A stretch of 64,000 nucleotides of DNA from Serinus canaria (lineage: Eukaryota > Chordata > Aves > Passeriformes > Fringillidae): NCBI RefSeq assembly GCF_022539315.1, contig NC_066317.1:50262435-50326434 (forward strand), written 5' to 3'. How positions within the stretch are numbered: position 1 is the first letter of the stretch; every line of letters starts with the position of its first letter. The notes under the pieces are model-generated. The model did no database searches, was not told where the DNA came from, and saw only the letters and a program-made list of their open reading frames with translations. The translations under genes and the position numbers were made by a program. This document shows, piece by piece, positions 10,311 to 22,044 of this stretch.

Positions 10311-13199
10311 CACTGTTTTACATTAGCTGGAATACTTTGGATACCTGCATAATGACTGTAAATAATAGGTAAGAAAGGAAGTAACATAGAAGGGTGTTAT
10401 AAATTCATTAATTTGTCATGGGCACAGTTTTTGGAACAGTTTTCAGATTCTTTGTCTTGTAGAGAATATCACCTGGTTTGTGATGTTATTAAAATTTCAC
10501 GAGACTGTCCCTTCAGAATGAAGAAGAAAAAAAGGACATGTCCTTAGTTGAGAGGAGGACCTAGTTACCAATCACAGACTGTGGAGTTTTTAAGTAGTAC
10601 AACAGATTATTTTGAATTGTTTAATTGTATAAATATTCTCTCATTAGGAACATTTGAGCACTGGCAAAGTAAGATTATGGTGTGCTTGGAATTAGGAAAA
10701 TTCAGTGCACAAATATTTACCTTCGTAAATCCTTGTTGGGCAAAAAACATAATAATCATAACTTCTTACTGTTTTAGTTACCTGTCTTACTGTCTTGGTT
10801 TCCTGACAGATAATAAAAGTAAGACTATTGATATGTGTATATCTTGTATGTATGACTTTGACTTCCCAGTGTAAAACACTTTAACATATTTTTGCTCTTA
10901 AATAAAAAATGTTGCATTGAAAGCTAATATTAGCTATAATCATTGAGTACATTTAAAATTACAAATGGATTGCCATACTCTAATAGCTTGTCATCTGTTT
11001 TTGAAATTCTGTTTCTTTGAGAACAATAAAAAACTTAGTCTCCATGTAATGTGTATTTTCTTCATTACTCCCCCCCACCCCCCCCCAATCCCTAAAAATA
11101 GGTGAGGTATCAGTATATATTCTGGAAATTTTCTAGCATAAAAACAGATATGAATTAGAAATGTTGGGCCTTGCTAAAAGGTTAAGTCTTTTGGGTCAGA
11201 AAGTGCTGGACAGAAGGATAAGTCACAAAATGGGACTAAGAGAAAAATATGAAAGAGGTATTTGTCTGGGATCATTAGTTGAGTGAAATAGCCAAGGGGT
11301 ATAGTGGATGACCCCGAAGACTCAGGTAATAGAAATGGGATGAAATTCAACAGCACAGCATGAAAGGTCATGCACTAGGGGCTAATAACAAGCATTTTTG
11401 CAATAAGGTAGGAGCTGATCAGCTGAGGTGCAGTAGTCAATCACAGGATGGCTATAGGTCTCCAATGCAATGCAATCCAAGGATATGTTAGCTAATATAT
11501 TTAGAGAAGAGAAAAAGAAATCCATAAACCAGTATAGAAACCTTATTGTAATATTAAGAATAGTTTTGATCATCTTGTTTTCAAAATACACATATTTATT
11601 AGTTAATAGTTGCAGAAAGGCATTACTGAAATATCTCATCTTTTAACCCTAAAAATAAATACTGAGAGGAGGTATGAGTCTTTCCATATAATCACTTTAG
11701 GAAGGTGATGGAAGACATAGTAAATATATTTATAATATATGTAGGATGGTAAATATCAGTACTAGCCAGCAAGTCAACACGTTTTGCTGGGATATGAAGA
11801 GATGCATATTAACTGTCTCTGGGTCAGACTGTGTGTCAGTTTAAAGGCCAAAAGCTATCAGAGCTGTGATGCTGTGGTTTGGCCTACTTAAATAAGCAAA
11901 AGAAGTCACCCAAACAAATAACCTAAATAAAGTGATTTTTTTTATGAATTTTAGATTTTTTGGGATCCAGCTATCTGTAAGATCCAGTGCTGTAATGGAA
12001 GTAAAACTTTTTAGCTAGGTCAGGGGTGGGGAGTTGGTGGGGTTTTTACTCCTAATTTATGTGTGGAAAATTGCATTAACCAAGGATTTGGCCCCAACCT
12101 CTCTATGATCTTCACTGACCAAGAATATGGACAATCAATATTTTCATATTCTTACACAGACAGTATTTGTTTATGATGGATTAAAAAACTTCACAGAAGA
12201 AGGGGGAAGTTGAAAGATACATTTAAAGAGGAATGTTTCAGAGAACAGTTTTGGCATATAAACATGCTTTGGACAAATTGAAGATTAATTTTTTCATATG
12301 TTCTGGTGAGTGAAGGAAAAATGGAAAGAAAAAGAAAAAGCTGTTTTGGAGCTAAATATACTGGTCAAGATAAAGGAATGAGCTAGGGTTGAAGAATAGT
12401 TTTTCAGAAAAGCATAGAACTCAAAGACAGATGCAGGAGTTTATTTCTGACTTGGTAATTATCAATGACAAGATGATTATTTCCATGAATCCACTCGAAG
12501 AGGAGTACTTACTTGCTACTTATTTGTATGTAACACAGAGTAGCAGGCTCATTAACTTTGACTTTGGTCAGCAGAGCAAAAGGATATGATGGAGGAAATT
12601 AGCTTTCCTGGTGGTGAAAGGCTCTGACACCTGCCATGGCTCTTTTCCTGACTTGCAATTGCCTCCGCAATTTGCTACTCTAGCTGAATGCTCCCCCAAA
12701 CTCTGGCACATGGTAATTCACATGTGAGTACTTAATTAATTGGCTCATTTAATCAGTGTGTGAGCAGAAAAGACCTTATGCTAGCAGTATTTCTCCCCAG
12801 GAGAGCTTGCCCATTTGAGAGGCATGGTCTCCATGTCCCATGATAGCAATTAACAACTACTGAATTGCTCCACTGAATAATCATGAAATTCGTCTGTCTC
12901 GGATCATTTCTTGTAGTCTAATAGTGCTTAAATTTAGTATCTTGCCAAACTGGGGCCCATTAGAATCAACAGTGATTTCATGTGCTTTTTTGAACTAATT
13001 TAAATGAATGCCTTATCAAGAGATGAAACTACTTCACGCTTGATGTTTACATGTTGATAGTTTTTTGAATATTTTTACATCTATTTGGGAAAAATTGAAA
13101 TTGAAAAATTTGTACTGAGAGCCTTTGAACTAAAAGGCTTCTCTAAATAATCAAAATAAATAAGAGTAAATACCAGCATAAATTTGTGCTTTAGTTTAA
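10311..13199. other. Non-coding stretch with one C-tract
   Basis: Apart from the C-rich tract at 11070 I see no repeat or gene. The largest open frame (plus strand, about 108 codons near 10550-10870) follows the CR1 end directly, has a low-complexity hydrophobic composition and no splice context, so I treat it as chance. Confidence 0.6.
11070..11086 (+). repeat. Cytosine homopolymer tract
   Basis: Seven C, one A, then nine C. On the minus strand this is a G-tract. It is length-unstable and a likely spot for sequencing error. Confidence 0.9.
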
Positions 13200-13870
13200 A
13201 ACCTAAAAGTTAAAGATAAATATCATATTTATCCACATAATTTTCATACTAACACTTGATATAATTTCTACCAAATGTGATTTTTTTTTAAATTTCTCTT
13301 CAGGAAAATATGGTGAACAAAGAAACATTAGTCTTGTATGTTTTTGTTTAATATCTTGTTCAGAAAATAAAACTTTGCAAAAGTGTTGTTTGAAAGAGAC
13401 ACACTTATCATTTGGCACCTTTGAGTGAAGCTTCTGACCAGTAAGGGTCATTCTTAAAAGCAGGATCTCAACATCTGAAAAAAAATCATAATGGTAGTTG
13501 TGAATGAAAGCAGTATTTATACACTGCTTTTTGAGTCTGTAAAGAGCCTTGACCTCTAAAGCTTCAGGTTCTTCCTGTACAAGAGGTATTTTCTCCAATA
13601 ACTCTTGACATCCAGAAAAGCAGTATTTGAAGACAGAGATCATTTGAGCCTGCCTGCTTCTTCTAAAAACAATTAAATCCCACTCCAAGCTGTCTGAGGT
13701 TTTCTTTTTGGGTTTCAATGCTACAAATAATTCTTCCAAGATGGACTGGGACTATCAGTCTGTTTGGAAAGGTCATGAGCCTCTGTCAGAAATTTTGGAG
13801 AGAACATTCTCAGGGGTCTCTCAGATTGTGTGTCCAGGGCTGGATATGTTATTTTCTTAAATACTCAAAT
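13200..13870 (-). pseudogene. Decayed coding sequence of unknown identity
   Basis: On the minus strand an open frame runs from a stop at about 13752 to a stop at about 13200, roughly 183 codons, the longest frame in the window. Its composition is protein-like and not low-complexity, for example SLEWDLIVFRRSRQAQM, ISVFKYCFSGCQELLEKI and PEALEVKALYRLKKQ. Immediately upstream on the same strand another phase is open for about 50 codons and also looks coding (ERPLRMFSPKFLTEAHDL, then DSPSPSWKNYL and a stop at 13721). This is best explained by one ancestral frame broken by a frameshift near 13725-13750. Inside it, at about 13478, a run of T followed by CAG (minus strand) resembles a 3' splice acceptor, so part of the region may be intron-exon boundary instead. 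No poly-A tail was seen at the 3' side. It does not match CR1, LTR or DNA-transposon proteins that I know, and I do not recognise the family. Alternatives are a real exon of an unannotated gene with an assembly indel, or chance. Confidence 0.4.
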
Positions 13871-14225
13871 AAAATAGGTATTTCAGTTAAATAATGAAAG
13901 TTAATCATATGTCAAGAAAAAATGACATAGGTAGTTTTGCAGTATCATTGCAGTAATGTGAAAGTATCACTGACTTTCATCTTTCCATTGTCAGACTAGA
14001 TTTCCCTCTCTCTACTCATCTTAAAGTATTTTGAATGCCCTAATCATATGTGGTTACATCCAATTCACATCAATGTAAATCAAGCATATTAAGAAGTACT
14101 TTAAAGCAATGCTGACTTTAAAACAGCCAAACAGAAGAAAAGGTTCCCATTTTGATACTAAAGGACAGTTCTTACTGTAAAGTTTCTGTATTCTTAATTT
14201 CTCTATAGCCACTCATATTCTGAAG

Positions 14226-15385
14226 AGTTGAAATTCATGAGCATTGCACAGGCACACCTCCCAAGCCTGTCAGGGTCCACCTGGAGAGCATCGCTTCCTT
14301 CCAGAATATGGACTTCACCACATATTTTGGTGTGTTTGGCAAACATCTGAAGGTGCATTCTATCCTATTTTCTATGGCATTGACAGATGCTAAAGACTGC
14401 CAGACCCACTACCAATCCCAGAGTTTCACTGGTGTATATTTGGGCATCAAGCCATTGAACCTTGGCTGCAATGATCCAAGGAACTCCTTTCCCATCAAGT
14501 AGTCCATCTGTTAGATCCACATCTCTTCAGTTTAGAGACAAGGCTGTTGTATGGGACAGTGTCAAATGCAAGTACAACTAGGTGACTTCAGTTGCTCTTC
14601 CATTATCCACCACACTGTAACCCCATCACAGATGGCCACTGAGGTTTTCAGGCATGATTTGTCCTTAGTGAAGCCCTGTTGGCTATCACAAATCACCTGC
14701 TTATTTTCCATGTGCCCTAGCATAGTATTTGGGAGAATCTGCTCCTGGAATGATCTTTTCAGGTACTGAGATAAGACTGACTGGGCTGTAGTTCCCTGAG
14801 TCTTTCCTTTTTGCCTTTTTAAAAATGGTTTTTAAAATTATGTCCCCTTTTTCAGTCAATTGGAACTTCACTGGACTGCCATGACTTCTCAAATAGGATG
14901 GATCCAGTTCCTTCACCAGTTCTGTCAGGACCTGCAAATGTGTCTCATCAGGTCCCATATGGTTGCTCACCTTCAGGTTCCCTAAATTGTCTCAAACCTC
15001 TACTGCTCCTACAGTGGGAGCCTCTTCATTTTCCCAGTCCCTGCATTTACCTTCTACAACTCAAGCACTGTGGCTGAAACATTTGTTGGTGGAGGCTGAG
15101 CCAAAAAACATTGATTATTCCAGCTTTCTCTGTGTCCTCTGTTACCAGATCTCACAGTTCCTTCCAGAGAGCATCCACATTTTTTCTGATCTTCCTTGTA
15201 TCACTGATGTACCTATAGAAGCTTTTGTGGTTTCCATTGATGTCCCTGGCCAGATTTAATTCTGTCAGAGCTTTAGCTTTCCTAACCTGATCCCTGGCTG
15301 CTTGGACAATTTCTCTGTTTCCCTTCCAGGCTACCTTTCCTTTTTTTTACATCCACTGTAAGCTTCCTTTTTGTTTTGTTATTAA
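14226..15385 (-). mobile_element. CR1 LINE reverse-transcriptase remnant
   Basis: About 1.15 kb of CR1 ORF2 lies on the minus strand. Read from the plus strand it shows the antisense phrases 'gttgaaattcatgagcattgcacaggc', 'agtttagagacaagg', 'gtgtcaaatgcaag', 'ccatgtgccctagcatagt', 'actgggctgtagttccctgagtctt', 'ctcatcaggtcccatatgg' and 'gtccctggccagatttaattctgtcagagctttagctttcctaacctgatccctggctgc'. On the minus strand a fragment translates with MGPDETHLQVLTELVKELDP and GNYSPVSLISVPEKII, the conserved reverse-transcriptase block of CR1 that is usually G-N-Y-R-P-V-S-L-T-S. Both truncated ends and many stops show it is dead. The part around 14330-14480 is more divergent and probably carries indels. 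The 3' UTR is absent, so this is an internal fragment and not a simple 5' truncation. Confidence 0.95.
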
Positions 15386-15703
15386 ATTTAGTACAAACTC
15401 TTACAGACATTGTTCTGTAAATGGTTTCTTTTTACTATTTTCATGGGACAGTAAAAAATGCCTTTATAAAGCTTATGTTTTGTTTCCCTCCTGTTCTTCA
15501 AAAAAATCAACTACACAATACTTTAACTTAAAAAGTATTCAGAGGATTAGTTATCTTAAGAAACTTAATACCCAAACTCAAATCCTTGTCAGATGACATA
15601 AATTTGAGCACATCTGCACATATGCCTGCCCTACTCATACCACAGGCTTCTACTTTATGCACCTGTTTAAGAAACAGTCACAGGAAAAAGTGACAGAAGA
15701 AGT

Positions 15704-15758
15704 CTTCTGCAGTATATATATATGTGTATATATCTTGCAGTATATATATATATATATC
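15704..15758 (+). repeat. TA microsatellite, duplicated with flank
   Basis: Two (TA)n tracts are each preceded by a short 'ct(t)gcag' flank: 'cttctgcag' plus (TA)n and TGTG, then 'cttgcag' plus about nine TA units. The flank copy suggests a small tandem duplication of the whole block, followed by TA expansion. Confidence 0.8.
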
Positions 15759-17272
15759 TGAAGGTAATTCTAGAAAAAGTCAACTAATCACTGGAAGATT
15801 TAAAAAAAAAGGGAAAAATTTAGCATGTTAATTGATTAATATTTTTAATTTGAAAAAAATATTCAACAATGTTAGTTACACTTGCACAACTGCAAATGCC
15901 CTTCAGTACAACAAAGTCAGTATTAGACAAAGAAAAGATAATTCCAGAAATACTTGATTCAAATTAAGGCAGTTTTGTTTTCAAGTTTTTCAATATCTAA
16001 CCATATCTCAGTAATATATCCTGGATAGACGGGAATCCAGCATCAGCAGACAGGTGTGTTTATGTCTTCTCTCCAGTCAAGGAATAAGGTAAAGATGCTC
16101 ACATCCAATTTTCTTGTTTATCTACTGTAAACATGTAGCAGTATAAATAAGAGAGTCATTAGCTCTCTATATCACATTAAAATTGAAACACCAATGAAAA
16201 AGAGAGATTCAAAAAGAATTACCCAAATGGTTTAGGAGAAGAATGATATTAAAAGGTTGCTATGATACCTTTAAAGTTGGACATAGAAATTCCTGCTATA
16301 TGCAATGTCCAGTGACAATTTCAACATCTAGATAGAAGTTGCACAAACAGTAAGACCTAGTGAAGCAGAGTGGGAACTTGTATATAGCTGGGTTTTTAAT
16401 GTTTTTATGGAATTATTTCTGCTTATTATATTGATAATTCAAATTTATGCTAGTTAAACTGCTAAAAACTACAATACAAAAATCTAATTTTTTCAAGAAA
16501 GATGAAAGGTTTTTTTTGTTTGTTTTTTTTTAAAGTCTGAAACTGCTGAACTACAGATTAGTTAATTTTCTGTAAAATAATGCAGGGATAACTTCAGCTG
16601 AAATTAAATTAATTTAATCTTTGTACTATCTCATGTTTATGCAGTCAGAATACAGTAAGAATCTCTATTTATTGCAAATTCACAGATAGTGAAAAGCAGT
16701 TGTGCTCATGTCTCTTTTAATAGAAATTAGAACATGTATTATAATAAATAATGGCAAACAGAAATCTACCCTTAGCTATGGGTTGTGCAAGGTTATTTTA
16801 GCATATAGTGCCCCTGAGAGTTCTAGATTGTTGCCAAAAAATTCTTCATGTTCAAATTAATTAATGGGTACCAAGTTTAACAGAAGACAACAGCCAGATC
16901 TGAGGAGAGAACTATGCCATTAGCCTAATTTAATTTGAGGTCAGGATTAAAACAAAATGGAGAAACTTTAGATTAAGAAACTGGTTTTTATTTTTTAAAA
17001 ATATTTGGTATGGCTGCACTAACAGAGTCTTAAAGACACTGAAGATTTTAATGTCCCATTTACATTTTTAGCCATTTATTTTAAACTGATTTGTCTGTCT
17101 TTGAAAGTGATTAATGCATGGAGCCTAGACACACTGACTAAATAAAAAAAACCATCCCCCTTAGGAACACTTCACTGAAAACACTGTCCTAGTTACTAAA
17201 ATAATAATTACAGTGAAAATTTCTGGAGATAAAATTATATCAAAATATGCCTCTGAGCTTAAAACTTATTTA

Positions 17273-17295
17273 GTCAAGCTAAAATTTAGCTTGAC
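17273..17295. repeat. Near-perfect palindrome, 11-bp arms
   Basis: 'gtcaagctaaa', one base, then 'tttagcttgac'. The arms are perfect complements with a one-base centre. It is short but unusually clean. It is not flanked by any mobile-element signature that I can see. Confidence 0.85.
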
Positions 17296-17967
17296 CCAAA
17301 ATTTATTGAACCAAGCTATGTGTTTACAGAGCTCTTTGAGGAAAAAAATAGCTTGATAATAAATCTGAGAATGGAAATAGGAATACATTCCATATAGGAA
17401 AGTTCTTATACATTATTTTTTTAAACATTTTTTAACCTTTTTTTACATACATATTCTGTCTACAGTGAGATTTTATTCTGATCTGAAGCACACTTATGAG
17501 ATAAGAAGAAATGATAATATTTCCCAGAGCTGCATTCTTTTTAATTAAATTTGCATTCCACCTATCTGTGATAGATAAGTAGGCCCTTGACAGGAGATTA
17601 AAGTAAAATGATGCCCCTTACCCAACATTTAGTTATTTTTGTACGTGAATTTAAGAGTTTCTTGGGCAAAAACTTTAGATTAAAAAATTGACAAAAGTAC
17701 ATACCTGTGTGTGCATGTGTACACACATTTGATAAACAGAAAACGTGCAGTTTCCACTAAATTGTCCATGTTTGAATCCTAAGGTTATTTCTAACTGCCT
17801 GAGGGCATTTTGCCCCTCTTGCATTTTAAATTCTGAATATCTGTTTAGTCTGGACCTTTAACAGGATTATTGTCATCCAAGCTCCTATTTCTTTATATTA
17901 AGTTATGTGTTTTTAGTTCCCTCACTCCAAATTTCATTGATTTATTATAAAAGTATTGCATTATACT

Positions 17968-18012
17968 ATAAATAAATAGGATAAATAGTATAAATAGTAT
18001 AAATAAATAATA
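17968..18012 (+). repeat. AT-rich simple repeat (AAATAGTAT-like)
   Basis: 'aaataaatagg', 'ataaatagtat', 'aaatagtat' and 'aaataaataat' form a degenerate 9-11 bp tandem array. Confidence 0.7.
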
Positions 18013-20187
18013 CTAATTATTACATAAAAACCAGTTTTAGGCACAATATGATTTAATTTTTCCTAGGAATTGTCCACATATTTCAGAGTGAAACTAGCAT
18101 GTTAGCAAACTTAGCTGATGCACTCTGGGTAAGAACCATAACTGAAACTGCATTTCTGAAAATCTATACTGAAATTTCCATGGAAATTTGTTATCGTTTC
18201 CCAAACAGGATTTTAGAAGTTTTGGCTAGAACTAAAATGCCTACCTAATGGATCATGAAAATTTAAAAAATGTAGAGACCTTTCATTAATTCAGTGCTTT
18301 ACAGTGACAATTCCAGAAGTGTGCTGTACCATATGGCTGAAAAAGAAAGAAATTAAATGACAGCTGTTAATCCATTAGGTTAAGAACACAACAGAAAAGA
18401 ATTTGTTTTGTCTTCAGCATGTGTCTTTGTCTCTAATATTTTAAACTTAGTACATACAACACATGTATCATCACAGATGAGAGCAAAGTAAAGCTGATGT
18501 GTGTTTTTTATTACATGGCTGGTTTATAATTTGCTAATGGTTGATACAATGATCTGAATCTTTCTTGCAGCTCCCCCATTCCCTTCTTACAAATGTTACA
18601 GCTCTTACAATCCAGCAGTAGAGATCCCATGTGAATTCATTTCATTCACTAAAAAGGGGTCTCCCAGCAGCTTTGTGCTGTAAATAGAAAGAAGAAATAT
18701 AGAGCTCAGTTCAGTTCAGCCACATAAAATATTTCTTGTCCTTCACTGATAAAATTTTTTCCCCATTCTTTGCGCAATTACAATATTGGTGGAAATCTTG
18801 CCTCCCCTTACCTGCATGAAAAAAAAAAGCTCATTTTTTCATTTCTAAATCTATTGCCTTTATTCTGCTGAGCAGTCCCATTAGCTTTACAAAGAAGATA
18901 AAATGGAAGAGCTGTATGATGGATTGCAGTTTCTATCTTCCTTTATCCTACCTTCCTGTAGTACAAGCATGCTCGTAATACACGCATTTTTTCAAGTGAT
19001 GTGCCATTCTCATGCATGTACTGTGTGTTTGACTAATATAAAATGTTTACCAGACAGAGGAAGACTCTTCTGATAGTTTACTTATGGTCACACATCATTC
19101 TTTTCACAGCATCACACTTTTATGGTTTATTTCCAAAGTTGGGTGTGGGTGAAAGGGGAAGAAAAAGAAAAGTAAAACATAAAAAGTCAAAGGAGACAAT
19201 TTTCCACCTTTTTACTCTCTTCCATAAAAGGATCAAAACCAACTTAATTTTGCAATTTCCACAGTTCACATCAGATAATGAATTTAGGAGTTGTGTAGAT
19301 GATCAACTTTTCCTATATAAAAAAGGACTATGTTGTCTGGTCCATGGCATGTTTCAACATTAATTTTGCTTTCAGTCTCACCAAAATAATTCTTTGTTCT
19401 GCCTGCCCCTGCAGCTCCTTATTCAACACTAAGTTTGACTAAAACAAATGACAGAGAGTGGTTTGAAGTTTCCGCCATGGGGAATTCTTGGCTCCATAGA
19501 CACTTGCTCTGAAGGATTTTCTCCTGTAACAGGCCTGTTTCTGCATTACTTTGATGGTGAATAGTAAGCAAAGAAGCAAAAATCTTTTTTTTTTTTTTCA
19601 GGACAGGTCAATACTGCGTGCACATATTGGAAAATACATTTGAAAAAATAGAATTACTGTCTGTGCAGACATCATTACTATCAGTGTTGTCTTCTACTAG
19701 TTAGTGAATGAAAAATAGTCTTGAGACCTTACAGAAAGTGCAGTAAATGTTTTCTGCTGGTTTTTTATGTCTTTAATAAAAAAAGAATTTTCGTTCTGCT
19801 CTTAGGCCACACATGGTTTATAATCCAGGGGAATCTTAATTTTTGTAGAGCTATAATTTTTCTGGTGTTTAGATATGATATCAGACTTCATCAGAACTAC
19901 TCATCAGTACTACTCATTCTCTTTGTATGCATCCTTATATCATGACTCCTCTCCATCAGGACAAAGAGCAGGTGAAATAGCTGTCCTTTTTCTGTTTTCT
20001 TGTTCACTTAGTGTGATAGAAGTTTTGGTGCTTTGACATAAATATCCTCAGGGCTACAAAGGCTTAATTTTTCCAGACTCTTTATTCTTTCAGGAATTCT
20101 AAATTAAACTACAGATTTTCTTCATTTGTTTTGTTGCTTGGGGAATCAAAGCACATGGATCTGGCATCATAAATAACACTTCATCAC

Positions 20188-20305
20188 CCTAAGATGAGCT
20201 CAGTTGTTTAAAGCATGCTGCTCATAATGCCACTGTATGGGTTCAATCCTTTTATGGGCCATTTACAGAAGTTGGACTTGGTGATACTTGTGGTTCTTCC
20301 CCTAT
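20188..20305 (+). mobile_element. tRNA-Ile-derived SINE with CR1-like tail
   Basis: The head 'gatgagctcagttgtttaaagcatgctgctcataatgcc' follows tRNA-Ile from the A-box region ('tagctcagttggttagagc' in the tRNA) through the anticodon arm. The B box is well preserved as 'gggttcaatcc' at 20239, and the acceptor end reads 'atgggcca' at about 20254. It is joined to 'gaagttggacttggtgatacttgtggttcttccc', the 3' end of a CR1 LINE ('ttggacttgatgatccttgtgggtcccttcc'). This head-tail structure is that of TguSINE1-type elements, mobilised in trans by CR1. The copy is old: many substitutions are present and the octamer tail is unclear. It is not a functional tRNA gene, because the acceptor stem and the body are mispaired. 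Family naming is from memory. Confidence 0.8.
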
Positions 20306-21749
20306 TTTTACAGGAGGACGCAACACCTGCTCAAGAATATTTGTTGTAAGATATTTGATTTCTTATGTGTGGCTGGCAGATTGCTAATTTGAAAGAGAAT
20401 TCTATATTTCTGGTACAGAAAAAATATTTCTATAATGTTGACTGTATTTTGAAAAGTAGTAGTATCAAATTTCTCTTAAATCAAATTTGAAGCCTGATCA
20501 GCTTTGGTTAATATTTTTGATTGCACAAAAGTTTGACTATTTATAAAGTTCTTGGGATGGCACTGAGCACTACCTTCCTGGTAACACATGTGCCATGAAA
20601 CTGAATGAAGTTCAGCTGTTTCTGAAGTGGCTGTGTCCATGAATTCCTTCGTGGCACTGACATTACAGATGAGAAAGTTGTCTTGCTATTGGACACAGGG
20701 TAACAAGAGTGTAACAACTGTTTCCAAGGCCTTACATTTGTGCATTTATACTGCCCTTTCCATTTGGAGGTACCAATGACCATTTTGTATTTTGTAGTTT
20801 AGTAGCCTACATTTAACATGGTATATTTTTCTCTGACTTTTTCAGCTGAATTCTTACAGAGAATTTTTTTTTTAAATGAAACTGGAACTTCTATTGGTCT
20901 GCTGCATTTTCTTTTGTTGTTTTTTGTGTATTATGTAAAATATGATCTTTCAAACTGTTGTAAATACACCCACTGTCTGTGAACTTATCATAGAATATTT
21001 AGCAATTTCCAAGCAATAGGTAAACTAATTTTGTCTTATTTGTGGTACTAAAGCCAATGTTAGTTTGAACATTTTTTTATTAGCTGAAATGATGCTAATA
21101 AAAAAATGCTTTTTCACTGCCTATTCACATGGGAAACACCAACCAAACTGGAAATACTCAACTACAAGTGCAACAGCCTGTGAAGTTGCACAAGGGATTT
21201 ATTTTTATTTATGAGAAGATTCTGTGCTATAGTTTGTCGTGCCACTGCTACCATGGCATCTACTTTTTTCATGGCTTTTCCACCTTTTAGTTTTCAGTAA
21301 AGGACATCTAGGGAAGTTTTAGAACATATTAAAGGTCATATATTCACTCAATATATCCAAGGACATAGTGGGAGCAATATATAGTGTTCATTTCATTATT
21401 CAGAGTTAACTTTTACTGTCTGCATACTGTGATTCTTCAAGTTGGTTGCTTGAAGCATTGTTTAAAGGGTTTTCTACAGAATAAAGCTACTTCAATATAA
21501 TCCCTTTTAGAATTGAGCTATTACAGGGTATTTTTTTGTTCTCAGATAGTCTCTTTATGTCTTGAGTGACTTCGGGGTCTCAATTTATTTTCTATTAACT
21601 CTTTCAGTGGTGCTGAACACCATATTTTCTATGGTATCTGGAGGAATATTCTTATAAAAAACCTGTTCCTTTCCAAAGAGTCTAGACATTTATTGCCTCA
21701 AACACATATTTTTATCAAGATACTTGTTCAAGAGTATTTTCAGTAGTAT

Positions 21750-21799
21750 CAATAAAGCTCATAAAACTGGTTTTAAGCACCAATGAAGCTCATAAAACT
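21750..21799 (+). repeat. 19-bp direct repeat, 31-bp spacing
   Basis: 'caataaagctcataaaact' at 21750 and 'caatgaagctcataaaact' at 21781 match at 18 of 19 positions. This is a local tandem duplication with a 31-base period. The second copy is no longer clear beyond the core. Confidence 0.75.
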
Positions 21800-22020
21800 C
21801 ATGAGTTAATAAGCTTATTTAGTGATTAGTATTGGTTATTTCACAGTCTGAGTACTGTATTTTGATGAGTAACTACTGAGTCAACTAATAGTTGCCAACT
21901 AACATGTGACAACTGTTTTGACATCTCTGGCAGTAACTGAATAGTTGTGCATGAAATGTCATGAATAAAATTAGTATTAACCTGTATACCAATTTCTGAG
22001 ATCTTCCTTATCTCGTTTGT

Positions 22021-22044
22021 TTTGGTTCAATATATTGAACCAAA
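22021..22044. repeat. 24-bp perfect palindrome
   Basis: The half-site 'tttggttcaata' is followed directly by its exact reverse complement 'tattgaaccaaa', with no spacer. Beyond the palindrome a 12-base direct repeat 'aaatggtaggga' occurs at 22042 and 22056. A perfect 24-bp inverted repeat is rare by chance in 64 kb. The half-site ttcaat-attgaa could resemble a homodimeric binding site, but I have no specific factor to propose. Confidence 0.9.

Larger units (their letters stand above)
15759..20187. other. Non-coding AT-rich stretch
   Basis: No gene or recognisable transposon. It contains the 23-base inverted repeat at 17273 and an (AAATA/AAATAGTAT)-like AT-rich simple repeat near 17968. An open frame of about 106 codons near 19043-19363 (plus) contains a lysine-rich patch and has no splice or domain support, so I leave it as chance. 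Confidence 0.6.

Noticed and set aside
10548..10874. 108-codon plus-strand open frame
   Set aside because: AT-rich hydrophobic composition, no splice context and no domain; likely chance.
14963..15259. 98-codon plus-strand open frame
   Set aside because: Antisense to CR1 reverse transcriptase.
20188..20262. Functional tRNA-Ile gene
   Set aside because: The body is mutated, the acceptor stem does not pair and a CR1 tail follows, so it is a SINE head.
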